From an uncultured Spartobacteria bacterium (GTDB taxonomy: Bacteria; Verrucomicrobiota; Verrucomicrobiia; Chthoniobacterales; JAATET01), in contig CALLUD010000013.1 in assembly GCA_938011325.1 (NCBI GenBank), positions 1-64,000 on the forward strand: 64,000 bases of DNA, given 5' to 3'. Shown here one piece after another: positions 53,184 through 62,289 of the stretch (positions within the stretch are counted from its first letter, which is position 1; each line of letters opens with the position of its first letter). The notes beneath the pieces were generated by a model. That model did no database searches, was not told the origin of the DNA, and saw only the letters and a list, made by a program, of their open reading frames with translations. The position numbers were made by a program, and so were the translations under genes.

Positions 53184-54046
53184 AAGTCGCCATTCTCGGA
53201 TCCCGTGGGCGTCTTGGCGCCGCCTTGCTCCGCGAGTGGAGCGAGAAATTCAACATGCGCGGCTTTGCACGCCCGGAACTCGATCTGCTTGTTCCCGCGA
53301 CGATCGATCAATGCCTCGAAGGCGACTTCAACTGGGTCGTCAACTGCGCGGCGCACACGAATGTCGACGCCTGCGAACGCCAGCCCGAGGAGGCGCGCCT
53401 TGCGAATACCGTCGCGCCCCGCCGGATCGCGGAGATTTGTGCGAAGAAGCGCGCCCGGCTCATTCACATCAGCACCGACTACGTCTTCGACGGGCGCAAT
53501 CGCGAGCCCTACGACGAGGAAGCCGCGCCGAGTCCGCTCAGCGTTTACGGACGCTCGAAAGCGGATGGCGAGGCCGAGGTGCTCGCCGCGCTTCCCAATG
53601 CGATCGTCGCGCGGGTTTCTTGGGTGTTCGGACCTGACAAGCCAAGCTTCATCGACATGCTGCTCGGCCGCGCTTTGGCGAATGACCAGGTCGCCGCAAT
53701 CGCCGACAAATGGTCCACGCCCACCTACACGATCCATCTCGCACAGTGGCTGCGAATGCTCATCGAAGCGGACGCCGCCGGTGGCGTGTATCACCTCTGC
53801 AACGACGGCGAATGCACCTGGCGTGAATACGGCGCCTATGCCCTCGAATGCGCGCGCGAACTCGGCCTGCCGGTCAAGACGACGGAAGTCGCGCCGCTCG
53901 AGCTCGCAAGCATGGAGGGCTTCATCGCCGAGCGGCCCGTTTACACGGTGATGTCCACCGGGCGATTTCGCGAAGCATTCCACTACGATCCGCCACCGTG
54001 GCAAACCGCGGTGCGCGAATACCTCCGCGATCACCCGCCCTGCTGA
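53180..54046 (+). CDS. rfbD: dTDP-4-dehydrorhamnose reductase
   Basis: 288 aa from GTG 53180. It carries out the last step of dTDP-L-rhamnose synthesis. The NADPH site is AILGSRGRLGAALLREW, in which the usual GxxGxxG is kept. NCAAHTNVDACE, ISTDYVFDG, and the active-site YGRSKADGE all match RfbD. It overlaps rfbB by four bases and is therefore co-translated. rfbA and rfbC are not in the window. The product probably feeds a rhamnose-containing surface polysaccharide. Confidence 0.93.
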   Translation: MKVAILGSRGRLGAALLREWSEKFNMRGFARPELDLLVPATIDQCLEGDFNWVVNCAAHTNVDACERQPEEARLANTVAPRRIAEICAKKRARLIHISTDYVFDGRNREPYDEEAAPSPLSVYGRSKADGEAEVLAALPNAIVARVSWVFGPDKPSFIDMLLGRALANDQVAAIADKWSTPTYTIHLAQWLRMLIEADAAGGVYHLCNDGECTWREYGAYALECARELGLPVKTTEVAPLELASMEGFIAERPVYTVMSTGRFREAFHYDPPPWQTAVREYLRDHPPC

Positions 54047-54085
54047 GAAAACGTCGCGCGGATTTCAGTCCGGAAAAGAGCCGGA

Positions 54086-54445
54086 CTATAAAAAGAAGCT
54101 GACCATCAGCACCGCGAACACGACCGCGGAAACTCCCGCGTAGAGCCAGTCCTTCGACGCCCCATAGCCGATTCCGGCGAGCAGCACCCGCACGAGCGGA
54201 TTCAGGAGCAGCAGCAACACGCCGATTTGAATCACCGCCGCGTCGTGTCCGCTCACCGCCGCCTGGAAGATCGCCACGGGATGCCGCAGGTCCGCCGGCT
54301 CACCCGTGAATTTCCGGTCTCCCGGTGTTTGCGAGCCATGTTCTGCGAGAAAAACGACGCCGCCAGCGAGCAACACCGCCGCCGCGAGCAGCACGCCCCA
54401 AAGCATGATCCGCGCAAGAAGGTTTCGAATGCTTTGCTCGTTCAT
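54086..54445 (-). CDS. DUF1634 membrane protein
   Basis: 119 aa with three membrane segments (WGVLLAAAVLLAGGVVFLA, AVIQIGVLLLLLNPLVRVLLA, LYAGVSAVVFAVLMVSFFL). This matches DUF1634, a family usually encoded beside TauE/SafE exporters, as here (32-bp gap, same strand). It may be an accessory subunit of that exporter. Its biochemical role is unknown. Confidence 0.82.
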   Translation of the reverse strand: MNEQSIRNLLARIMLWGVLLAAAVLLAGGVVFLAEHGSQTPGDRKFTGEPADLRHPVAIFQAAVSGHDAAVIQIGVLLLLLNPLVRVLLAGIGYGASKDWLYAGVSAVVFAVLMVSFFL

Positions 54446-54477
54446 ATCAGCCAGGTCCGATCCGTGCTCATCCGCGG

Positions 54478-55317
54478 CTACGTGTTCACATGGAAGCCTT
54501 TCAGGATCATCTGCACGCCGATCACCGCAATTGCGACGAGGAATATCCCTTTCAGAATTTTCGTTGGCACGACCGGCAGCAATCGCGCGCCAAGAAACGC
54601 TCCGGCCAGCACGCCGAGCGCAACGGGAAACGCAAGCACGGGGTCGAGGTAGCCGTTCTTCAGGTAAATGCCGACGCTCGCCGCGGCCGTCACCCCGATC
54701 ATGAAGTTGCTCGTTGTCGTCGTGGCCTTGAATGGAATTCGCATGATCTGATCCATCCCCAGCACCTTGAACGCCCCCGATCCGATTCCGAGCAGTCCCG
54801 AGAGCACACCCGCGATCACCATCACGAAGAATCCCCAGCCCACGTGCTGGACGTGATACTCGGCTCCTCCGGCGGATGCCGGCAGGCGATCATCGAGTCG
54901 CAACAGCTGCGCCGCGCGATTGGCGGGCAGCTCGATGCCCGCGGAATCCTCCTTTTTGCGCAGCGACAATCCCGCCGTCGCAAGCAGCGCGAGGCCGAAG
55001 ATCAGTGAGAGCAGCGAGGCGTTCGCAACGCCGGCCATCATTGCACCGCCGACGGCACCGAACGTCGTCGCCACGCACAGGAAGAGCCCGATGCGCATAT
55101 TGCTCAAGCCATCCCGCAAATACGCCGCCGCCGCGCCGGACGATGTCGCGATTACGGAAACGAGCGCCGCGCCCATCGCATAGCGAATGTCGATGCCGAA
55201 AATCAGCACGAGCACCGGCGTGATGATGATCCCTCCGCCAAGCCCGATCAACGCGCCAATCAATCCCGCAATGAATGCCGACGCCGCCACCGCGAGATCG
55301 AAGCCGAGTTCATTCAC
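54478..55317 (-). CDS. TauE/SafE family sulfite/organosulfur exporter-like permease
   Basis: About 279 aa from GTG 55317. The upstream 50 codons of the open frame lack family resemblance and run into the divergent leader. Eight membrane segments are visible, with the duplicated family motifs GLIGALIGLGGGIIITPVLV and GVLSGLLGIGSGAFKVLGM and the TTTTSNFMIG segment. Members export sulfite, taurine-derived or C2 sulfur anions, and some import them. The substrate here is unknown. It is paired with DUF1634. Confidence 0.88.
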   Translation of the reverse strand: MNELGFDLAVAASAFIAGLIGALIGLGGGIIITPVLVLIFGIDIRYAMGAALVSVIATSSGAAAAYLRDGLSNMRIGLFLCVATTFGAVGGAMMAGVANASLLSLIFGLALLATAGLSLRKKEDSAGIELPANRAAQLLRLDDRLPASAGGAEYHVQHVGWGFFVMVIAGVLSGLLGIGSGAFKVLGMDQIMRIPFKATTTTSNFMIGVTAAASVGIYLKNGYLDPVLAFPVALGVLAGAFLGARLLPVVPTKILKGIFLVAIAVIGVQMILKGFHVNT

Positions 55318-55417
55318 GCATTCATTTGAACCCGGGGCGCCAGCCCGAACCAGCAGAAATCCCCTCGCCAGAAAATCCGCCGGCAGATAACTTTGCGGTA
55401 AGCAACATTGCAAAACT

Positions 55418-56521
55418 ATGAAATCCATTGGTGCATTTCTGGTCGCCCTCGGGATCGCGTTCTCCACAATACCCGAGGTTCACGCGTTGACCTGCTACCT
55501 CCTCACCGAGGACAACAAGATCGTAAGCTTCGACTCCGCCAACCCAACTGCCGCCGGCGCCGCCGTTGCGATCACTGGAATTCCGGCCGGTTACGACATG
55601 GTGGGGATCGACATTCGAACCACGGTCCAGCCCGGATTTTCCAATCCGGGAGTGGGTTCGCTATGGGGTCTCGCCCATGACGAGGTGGCCAATACCGCCC
55701 TGCTTTACGTGATCAACCCGACTACGGGAGCGGCCACCCAGATCGGCCTGCCGCTGGTCGGGATTCAAAAGGGATCTTCCGGATGGTTCTTTGGATTCAA
55801 CCCGGCCACGGACCGCATCCGCGTCCTGAACTTCATCTACAATTACGAGATCAACCCGAATACCGCGACCTTTGTGAGGCAGGCTGACCTGACCGGGTTT
55901 AATCCCAATTCCAGCGGTTCCTCCTTCACCACCGCGTCCTATGGCGGCAGCAGCCGGATCTATTTTGTCGATCAGAATCCCAACGACAGCCTCCGCACCT
56001 CCAACGATATTTCGACCGGCATCACGTCCGTCGTCGGCGATCTTGGTATTCCGTTCACCACCGCCGCGGGACTGGACATCGCCGGCGACCTGATGCTTTT
56101 CGCATTTAAAGACGGTGCCACGACCACCCTCTACACGGTGAATCGAAATACCGGGGCCGCGACCCCCGTTGGCAATATCGGCGGAAATCCCACGACGCGC
56201 GCGCTCGCCATCGTGCCCGCGAGCTTCCCGCCCAAACTTCAAGTCAAGGTGAAGGTCAAGGGGCCGAAGTCGTTCTCGACCACCAAGCGAAAGGTCAAAA
56301 TCAAGGGCACTGCCAGCACGAACTCCGGCGAAGTGGAACTCGTCGAATACAAGGTCGGCAAGGGCAAATTCAAGAAGGCCAAAGGCACGAAACGCTGGAG
56401 GGCAAACGTCAAGCTCTCCCCCGGCCTCAACAAGATTCAGGTGCGGGCAACGGTAGGCACCACCAGTTCCAAGCAGGCAAAGCTGAAGATCCGTCAGCTC
56501 TTCCCGGCGAACCCCGCCTGA
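55418..56521 (+). CDS. secreted DUF4394 protein with basic C-terminal module
   Basis: 367 aa. Signal peptide (IGAFLVALGIAFSTIPEVHA), then a DUF4394 propeller-like domain: CYLLTEDNKIVSFDSANP, GFNPATDRIRVLNFIYNYEINP, GSSRIYFVDQNPND and TAAGLDIAGDLMLFAF. Residues about 270-362 form an Ig-like, very Lys-rich module (VKVKVKGPKSFSTTKRKVKI, KVGKGKFKKAKGTKRWRANV) related to the end of the 59-60 kb protein. No PEP-CTERM tail is present, so the module may serve anchoring. The gene ends at a strong terminator. Confidence 0.85.
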   Translation: MKSIGAFLVALGIAFSTIPEVHALTCYLLTEDNKIVSFDSANPTAAGAAVAITGIPAGYDMVGIDIRTTVQPGFSNPGVGSLWGLAHDEVANTALLYVINPTTGAATQIGLPLVGIQKGSSGWFFGFNPATDRIRVLNFIYNYEINPNTATFVRQADLTGFNPNSSGSSFTTASYGGSSRIYFVDQNPNDSLRTSNDISTGITSVVGDLGIPFTTAAGLDIAGDLMLFAFKDGATTTLYTVNRNTGAATPVGNIGGNPTTRALAIVPASFPPKLQVKVKVKGPKSFSTTKRKVKIKGTASTNSGEVELVEYKVGKGKFKKAKGTKRWRANVKLSPGLNKIQVRATVGTTSSKQAKLKIRQLFPANPA

Positions 56522-56543
56522 CGCATCCTCTTGATTGGAAAAG

Positions 56544-56571
56544 AAAAGGCCCGGCAACCGCCGGGCCTTTT
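56544..56571. terminator. bidirectional intrinsic terminator
   Basis: Perfect 12-base arms AAAAGGCCCGGC and GCCGGGCCTTTT around the loop AACC. The T-run on the plus strand and A-run (T on the minus strand) make it usable from both sides, between the convergent DUF4394 and dapL genes. Confidence 0.9.
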
Positions 56572-56596
56572 CGCTGCAAGCGTGAATCGTGCGGGC

Positions 56597-57835
56597 CTAC
56601 CAGCTCAGCGCCTTCAAGCGCCGGGCGACTTCCTCCGCATTCTCACGGCTGTTGAATGCCGAGATCCGAAAATACCCCTCGCCCGCGAGTCCGAAGCCGC
56701 TGCCGGGCGTGATGACAACATTCGCCTCGTTGAGGATCGTGTCGAACATCTCCCAGCTCGTGCGTCCCTTCGGACCGCGCACCCAGATGTAGGGAGCGCT
56801 TTTCCCGCCAAAAACCTCGAGCCCGCAGGCGCGGACCGCCTCGCTCAGGATCGCGGCGTTGCCCATGTAGAGCGATACGAGCGCCGCGACCTGCTCGCGT
56901 CCCTCTTGCGTATAAAGCGCTTCGGCGCCGCGCTGCGTGATGTAGCTCACGCCATTGAACTTCGTCGAAAACCTCCGGTTCCACAGCGGATGCAACGGCT
57001 TCTTCTCCCCGCCGTCCGTCGAGCATTCCAGCTCCTTCGGCACGATCGTGAACGCACACCGCGTTCCGGTGAATCCGCCGTTCTTCGAAAAACTCCGAAA
57101 CTCGATCGCACACTTCCGCGCGCCGGGAATCTCGTAGATCGAGTGCGGCACATCCGCATCCTGGATGTAGGCCTCGTAGGCCGCGTCGAAAAGGATCACC
57201 GACTCGTTCTCGAGCGCGTATTTCACCCACGCCTCGAGCTGCGCGCGCGTCGCCGTCGCGCCCGTCGGGTTGTTCGGGTAGCAAAGGTAGATCAGGTCGA
57301 CCTTCTCGTTCGGGATCTCCGGCACGAAGCCGTTCTCCGCCGTGCAGGCCAGATACACAAGCCCACCATAGCGGCCCGATTCATCGGCCTCGGTCGTGTG
57401 GCCCGCCATCACGTTCGTATCGACGTAGACGGGATAAACGGGATCCATCATCGCGATCCGGTTGTCGTGACCGAAGATGTCGAGGATGTTTCCGCAGTCG
57501 CACTTCGAGCCGTCCGAGACGAACACCTCGTCGTCCGCAACGTCGAGTCCCTTCGCGCGATAATCGTTCTCCGCGATCGCGTGACGCAGAAACTCGTAGC
57601 CCTGCTCCGGACCGTAGCCGTGAAATCCCTCACGCGTCCCCATCTCATCGACCGCCTTGTGCATGGCCTCGCGCACCGCGAGCGGCAGCGGCTCGGTGAC
57701 ATCGCCGATTCCGCAACGAATCAGCCGCTTCGCCGCATCGGGATTCGCATCGGTGAACGCCTTCACCCGCCGCCCGATCTCGGGAAACAGGTAGCCGGCC
57801 TTGAGTTTGAGGTAATGGGAATTCAGTCGAGCCAT
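56597..57835 (-). CDS. dapL: LL-diaminopimelate aminotransferase
   Basis: 412 aa PLP enzyme converting tetrahydrodipicolinate directly to LL-diaminopimelate, a shortcut to lysine and peptidoglycan precursors known from plants, Chlamydiae and relatives. It starts MARLNSHYLKLKAGYLFPEI, typical of DapL. The PLP Lys is in SFSKNGGFTGTR, and YPNNPTGATATRAQLEAWV and FDAAYEAYIQD are conserved. The ATG at 57835 is fixed by homology; the frame extends uselessly to 58147. The 259-bp gap to the DUF3472 gene holds no recognisable riboswitch or gene. Confidence 0.95.
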   Translation of the reverse strand: MARLNSHYLKLKAGYLFPEIGRRVKAFTDANPDAAKRLIRCGIGDVTEPLPLAVREAMHKAVDEMGTREGFHGYGPEQGYEFLRHAIAENDYRAKGLDVADDEVFVSDGSKCDCGNILDIFGHDNRIAMMDPVYPVYVDTNVMAGHTTEADESGRYGGLVYLACTAENGFVPEIPNEKVDLIYLCYPNNPTGATATRAQLEAWVKYALENESVILFDAAYEAYIQDADVPHSIYEIPGARKCAIEFRSFSKNGGFTGTRCAFTIVPKELECSTDGGEKKPLHPLWNRRFSTKFNGVSYITQRGAEALYTQEGREQVAALVSLYMGNAAILSEAVRACGLEVFGGKSAPYIWVRGPKGRTSWEMFDTILNEANVVITPGSGFGLAGEGYFRISAFNSRENAEEVARRLKALSW

Positions 57836-58094
57836 GGGAAAGAGCGCTGATGGTTGATAGTTGGCCGTTGAGAGGAAAGGAAAAATCCACGCCGCACGTG
57901 GTGTTTCGCGCCGCCGTGTGAGACCTCCCCGGCTTCGCAAAACAACACGGCCACAGCATGACTCGCTTCTCGTCGCCCGACCGACGTCACCCCCGATGTC
58001 CCCATACCCTCGACACACCATCTCGCCTGACTCATGCTCCGCATCGCGCCCCGTTTCCCGACACGGGCCCTCGTCCCTCGACTCCCTTTTCCCC

Positions 58095-58934
58095 ATGTCT
58101 CCCCGCCTTTTCCTTTTCGCCGTTCTCCTGGCCGCCACCAATCTCACCCTCGCCCGCGCCGGTGAAGCCTGCCGATCCGTCCACCTCTGGTATTCGGATG
58201 CCCCCGTGGCGGACGCGTTTTACAACGAGGTCCGTGTCCAGGAATCCGCCGATGGCGCGTATTTCGCGGTGTGCGGATGGAGTCGTGGATACTTCGGCAT
58301 TCAGCAGCTGGGTGACGGACGCAAGGTCGTCATCTTTTCCGTGTGGGATCCGCCCGCCGGCGATCACCCCGACGAAGTGCCGCCGGAAAAGCGGGTGCAA
58401 CTCCTCTTCCAGGGCGACGACGTCCGCGTCAATCGATTCGGATACGAGGGCACCGGTGGTCAGTCCTTCCTGGACTTTCCGTGGAAGACCGACGCCACCT
58501 ACCGCTTCCTTGTCACCGCCCGTCCGCACGGTTCGACGCATGTCGCCTACGCCGGTTACTTTTATCTTCCCGAGGAAGGCCGCTGGAAACACCTCGCCAC
58601 CTTCGCCACGCTCATCCCTCCCGGCGAGGGACTCCGCGGACTCTACTCGTTCGTCGAGGATTTCATCCGCAACGACGAAAGCACCCGTCACGTCCGGCGC
58701 GCGATCTACGGTCCGGGCTGGGTGCGGACCGGGAATGACGAATGGACCCCGCTCCTGCAGGCCACCTTCACCGCCGACAACAACCCCGCCCGCAACATCG
58801 ACGCCGGCCTCGCCCCACCAGGCTTCTTCCTCTCAACCGGCGGCACCACCCCGGAAAACGCCAGCCTCCTCCAAAAAACATTCCACCTCCCCAAAGCCGG
58901 CAAACCACCCGCGGATCTGCCTGAGGGCTCTTAA
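58095..58934 (+). CDS. secreted DUF3472 protein
   Basis: 279 aa from ATG 58095. Signal peptide (LFLFAVLLAATNLTLARA). The body matches DUF3472: FYNEVRVQESADGAYFAVCG, GYFGIQQLGDGRKVVIFSVWDP, GYEGTGGQSFLDFPWKTDATYRF and AYAGYFYLPEEGRWKHLAT. The function is unknown; the family is common in polysaccharide-degrading bacteria, often beside glycoside hydrolases. The tail is Pro/Lys-rich. The frame extends upstream to 57861 but only the part from 58095 has a signal peptide. Confidence 0.85.
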   Translation: MSPRLFLFAVLLAATNLTLARAGEACRSVHLWYSDAPVADAFYNEVRVQESADGAYFAVCGWSRGYFGIQQLGDGRKVVIFSVWDPPAGDHPDEVPPEKRVQLLFQGDDVRVNRFGYEGTGGQSFLDFPWKTDATYRFLVTARPHGSTHVAYAGYFYLPEEGRWKHLATFATLIPPGEGLRGLYSFVEDFIRNDESTRHVRRAIYGPGWVRTGNDEWTPLLQATFTADNNPARNIDAGLAPPGFFLSTGGTTPENASLLQKTFHLPKAGKPPADLPEGS

Positions 58935-59115
58935 CCACAAGGAACAGAGCGAGTTCCACGACTCCACGCATCCCGGGACGCCCCGCTTCCCATTTCGGCT
59001 TCCGAAATCGGAATTCTGCATTCGAAGATTCCTCGGAAAATTTACACACGGTGTTGAATCTCCCACTCGGACGCGTATATTCCTGCGCCTGCTTTAACCA
59101 GCGCGGGCATTCCCT

Positions 59116-60048
59116 ATGAACAAACCAAGTCTCCCCGCAGTGAGCGCCTTGTTTGGCGCCATCTTCCTTGCAACCGCCACCGCCGCCTCGGTCAACGTGC
59201 AATTTGGCTCCGACGTTTACATTGGCTGGGGGGCGATCCCCAACGGTGGCATCTATTGGAATTTTTATGATGAGCCGTCCAATTCACCGACGCGGCACCT
59301 GAAAGACGGCTCTGGAGAGGAAACCCCGGCAGCCATTCACGCCATCTACCAAGGAAAGTTTAAGGGAGGCCCGCCGCCCACCACCAAAGACGGCAAAGGC
59401 CGGAATCCGGGACACCTTCTCGGTAGTGGACTCTACGGTCCAGTCGACCTCCACATCCTTGGGCTGGACCCCAGCAAGTCTTATGACGTTTACGTCTATG
59501 TTTTCAACAGCGATAACAACCCCACCACGGTGACACTCACCGATGCGAAAGGCTCGTCTTCCCGGAACCCCTCACCGGTCAATCAGGAAGATGATTTTCG
59601 GCTGAATGAGAACTACGTGGTATTTTCAAACACCACGCCCTCAAATACCGTTCTCCGACCACACTCCGGCAGTTTGCAGATCAAAGTGGAAGGCGCCGAG
59701 ACGGGATTGAATGGGCTTCAGTTGGTCGAAAAAGCACAATCCGAACCCAACCCGTCACCCTCGCAGGAACCGAATCCGCCCACTGTCAAAATTCGCCCAA
59801 ACAGCGGAAAGATCGTCACCCGGAAATCGCGAGTCACTTTGCATGGCACCGCCAGATCCGACGTTGGTCTGCGTGCCGTGCGCACATCCCTCAACCGCAA
59901 TACCTGGCGGAAAGCTCGCGGAACGACTCACTGGACAGCCGTCATCTCCGCGAAAGAGCGCACCCGCGTCTTTGTCCGCGCCGAGGATGTGAACGGCACC
60001 TTTTCCTCCGTGGAATCGGTCGTCATTGTCCCGAAACGGAATCGCTGA
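59116..60048 (+). CDS. secreted protein of unknown function with basic C-terminal module
   Basis: 310 aa. Signal peptide (LPAVSALFGAIFLATATAAS), then a beta-rich domain opening VNVQFGSDVYIGWGAIPNGG and containing LHILGLDPSKSYDVYVYVFN and TVTLTDAKGSS. These resemble galactose-binding-like domains seen in secreted Verrucomicrobiota proteins, but I cannot name the family. A Pro/Asn linker (about residues 210-225) leads to a C-terminal Ig-like module with KIVTRKSRVTLHGTARSD and SLNRNTWRKARGTTHWTAVI, paralogous to the module of the 55-56 kb protein. There is no PEP-CTERM tail. Confidence 0.75.
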   Translation: MNKPSLPAVSALFGAIFLATATAASVNVQFGSDVYIGWGAIPNGGIYWNFYDEPSNSPTRHLKDGSGEETPAAIHAIYQGKFKGGPPPTTKDGKGRNPGHLLGSGLYGPVDLHILGLDPSKSYDVYVYVFNSDNNPTTVTLTDAKGSSSRNPSPVNQEDDFRLNENYVVFSNTTPSNTVLRPHSGSLQIKVEGAETGLNGLQLVEKAQSEPNPSPSQEPNPPTVKIRPNSGKIVTRKSRVTLHGTARSDVGLRAVRTSLNRNTWRKARGTTHWTAVISAKERTRVFVRAEDVNGTFSSVESVVIVPKRNR

Positions 60049-60114
60049 GTCTTCAATCAGGGACACACGCGTGCTCCAAGCTCGCGGTGTCCATTTCCGT
60101 CTAGAGACCGCGGC

Positions 60115-60309
60115 TCACACGCCCGCGTAGTAGTCCAGCTGATCGAGGTCGCTGAGGAGATCCGGCCCTGTCGACGTCCAGCCGGGAAGGCGGTGTGTTC
60201 GCTCGATGCGCGCATGCCGGCCTCTGCAAAATGCGCGAACCATCCCAAGTGCTCGCGAGGCCTGTCACCTCTTGCCCCGCGTCGAGCAACTCCTCAACGA
60301 CCGCCGAGC
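60115..60309 (-). pseudogene. remnant of an NAD-dependent epimerase/SDR gene with internal deletion and frameshift
   Basis: Three fragments of one protein lie in order on the minus strand. First, SSAVVEELLDAGQEVTGLA, the end of a Rossmann N-terminus, reads in frame directly after the stop of the SDR gene. Second, in another frame, LGWFAHFAEAGMRASSEHT, and third, in the remaining frame, RLPGWTSTGPDLLSDLDQ. The last two match the C-terminal end of extended SDR/epimerase proteins, where ASSxxTRxxLGWxPTxPGLxxDLD is usual. Roughly 230 residues between the first and second parts are missing, as are the first residues with the Gly motif. The gene is dead. Confidence 0.72.
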
Positions 60310-60310
60310 T

Positions 60311-61087
60311 TTATTCCGCCAGCAGCTTCACGGTATTGACGCGCTCGAACATCTCCTGCGGATTGTCCCGCATCGCCTTCGCCGGGCCGACGCAAATTTC
60401 GTCGAGACCGGCAGCCAGTCCCGCCCAGGCCTCCGCGACGAATTCCGAAACGGGAATGCCGATCTCGCGTCCGCGCGGCCCGATGTAGTCGTGCAGCTCC
60501 GTCGCCACCGCGGGCGGCGCGATCTCGATCACCCGCACGTTCGTCTCCCGCAGTTGATGTCGCAGCGAGAGCGTGAAGGAATGGAGCGCCGCCTTCGTCG
60601 CGCAATACACCGGCACCTGCGCGAGCGGCACGAACGCGAGTCCGCTCGAGATGTTGATGATCGTCGCGCGCGGCTGCTGGAGCAGGTGCGGAAGAAACGC
60701 CGCCGTGGCGCTGAAGAGCGCGCGCAGGTTCGTGTCGAGTTCCAGATCGCAGAAATCCAGCGGCGTCGGCTGCGTCAGGTCAAACACGCGCTGCACGCCG
60801 GCATTGTTGATGAGGCAGTCGACCGGGCCAAACTTTGCCGGAATCCCCTCCGCGGCGCGGGCGAGCGCGGCGCGGTCGGTGATGTCGAGCGGATACGCCT
60901 GGATGCCCGGCGTCCCGCGGGAGACCTCCTCCAGCGCCGCCACGCGCCGGCCGGTGATGGTCACGCGGGCGCCGTGCCTGGCCAGGGTTTCAGCCAGCGC
61001 GCGGCCAATGCCGGAGCCGCCGCCGGTGATCACTGCGTGCTGTGTGGAAAACTTCGAGTCGTCGTGAACTTGATTTTCGGTGCTCAT
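60311..61087 (-). CDS. short-chain dehydrogenase (DltE-like SDR)
   Basis: 258 aa from ATG 61087. The cofactor site is AVITGGGSGIGRALAETLA, followed by NNAG in CLINNAGVQRVF, the catalytic Ser in NISSGLAFV and Tyr-Lys in YCATKAALHSF. The C-terminus has the MRDNPQEMFERVN segment typical of DltE/YdfG-like oxidoreductases. The substrate is unknown. The open frame continues to 62122, but that part is antisense to the AraC gene. It is divergent from that AraC-family regulator, which probably controls it. Confidence 0.9.
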   Translation of the reverse strand: MSTENQVHDDSKFSTQHAVITGGGSGIGRALAETLARHGARVTITGRRVAALEEVSRGTPGIQAYPLDITDRAALARAAEGIPAKFGPVDCLINNAGVQRVFDLTQPTPLDFCDLELDTNLRALFSATAAFLPHLLQQPRATIINISSGLAFVPLAQVPVYCATKAALHSFTLSLRHQLRETNVRVIEIAPPAVATELHDYIGPRGREIGIPVSEFVAEAWAGLAAGLDEICVGPAKAMRDNPQEMFERVNTVKLLAE

Positions 61088-61150
61088 GGTTGTCAGTGAA
61101 CGATCGCTCGTTCTTTTCCTGACGCATGCACCCGCTTCGCCAAATCCGCA

Positions 61151-62152
61151 ATGTCCGCTCCTCCGGAAGGATTGCCTGATTCTCCGGCACCCTGTTTTCG
61201 ACCGATGCCAAACGCCCTCACCGTCCCGGTTCCCCGACAACGTCGCGTGCCGCCCGCCGTCCGGCCATCGGGCACGAATGCGCGGATGGTCCAGCTCCTT
61301 TCCGAGCTCGCGCGCGGTGAAGGCTTCCTGCCGTCGCGCCTGCCCGGAGTGCGGTTCATGCGGACCGTGCGGCACATTCCCCGCGCGCCGATTGTCTACG
61401 AGCCAAGCATCGTGATCATTGCCCAGGGACGAAAGATCGGCCACCTCGCCGGGCGCCGCTTCGTCTACGATCGCGACCACTTTCTCGTCCTTTCCATCCC
61501 CCTGCCGTTTGAATGCGAAACCTTCGGCACCCCTGACGAACCGGTCCTCGGCGTGAAGATCGGCGTCACTCCCGCGCTCGTCACCGAGTTGCTTCTCGAA
61601 ATGAACGCGACGCCGCCCGACAACGGCGCGGAAACCCTCCGCACCGCGCGCCTCGACGCGCCCATCGCCGACGCCACCGTGCGTCTCCTCGAGAGCCTGC
61701 GTTCCGACGCCGACGCACGCATTCTCGGCTCGCAGATCATCCGCGAGATCACCTACCGCGTGCTGCTCAGCGAAGCCGGCGAAATGCTGCACCCGCTCGC
61801 CGCGCCCGACAGCACGGCCGGCCGGATCCACCGCGTGCTGCATCGCATCCACACCGATTTCGCCCGCCCCCTCGACGTGCCCACCCTCGCCCGCGAAGCC
61901 GGGATGAGCGTTTCGACGTTTCACGAGCGGTTCAAGGCGGCCACCTCGTCCCCGCCCCACCAATACCTCAAATCGATCCGCCTGCACCGCGCGCGCACGC
62001 TCATGGTCAACAACGGCATCAGTGCCGCCGAAGCCGCCGCCCGGGTCGGCTACGAGAGCGCGTCGCAATTCAGCCGCGAATTCAAACGCTTCTTCGGCAC
62101 CACCCCCGCCGCCGCCGCCCAATCCCTCCGCCAGACCCTCACGCGGTTGTAA
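61151..62152 (+). CDS. AraC family transcriptional regulator (AraC_N type)
   Basis: 333 aa; the start could also be ATG 61205 (315 aa). The N-terminal AraC_N domain, PSIVIIAQGRKIGHLAGRRFVYD and FLVLSIPLPFECET, is the cupin-like effector part. The C-terminal double helix-turn-helix has LDVPTLAREAGMSVSTFHERFKAAT and ISAAEAAARVGYESASQFSREFKRFFG. Such regulators often sit next to, and control, a divergent SDR or aldo-keto reductase gene, as seen here across 63 bp. Confidence 0.9.
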   Translation: MSAPPEGLPDSPAPCFRPMPNALTVPVPRQRRVPPAVRPSGTNARMVQLLSELARGEGFLPSRLPGVRFMRTVRHIPRAPIVYEPSIVIIAQGRKIGHLAGRRFVYDRDHFLVLSIPLPFECETFGTPDEPVLGVKIGVTPALVTELLLEMNATPPDNGAETLRTARLDAPIADATVRLLESLRSDADARILGSQIIREITYRVLLSEAGEMLHPLAAPDSTAGRIHRVLHRIHTDFARPLDVPTLAREAGMSVSTFHERFKAATSSPPHQYLKSIRLHRARTLMVNNGISAAEAAARVGYESASQFSREFKRFFGTTPAAAAQSLRQTLTRL

Positions 62153-62289
62153 CTCACGTCACGGACGCGGAAGGGCGCGGAAGGTGCGCGCTGCAGGTTT
62201 ATCGCCCTCGACGCCCGTCACCCGCCCTGGTCGCCTTTCGATTGAACGCGATTACCTCGCGCTGCATGGTCTGCTCCGGGAGGCAAACA

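Noticed and set aside
57836..58094. Possible riboswitch upstream of dapL
   Set aside because: I found no lysine-riboswitch core or other recognisable aptamer, and the sequence is low in conserved pairing.
61088..62122. Minus-strand extension of the SDR gene
   Set aside because: Antisense to the AraC gene, with Gly/Arg-rich nonsense composition. The Rossmann fold begins after 61087.
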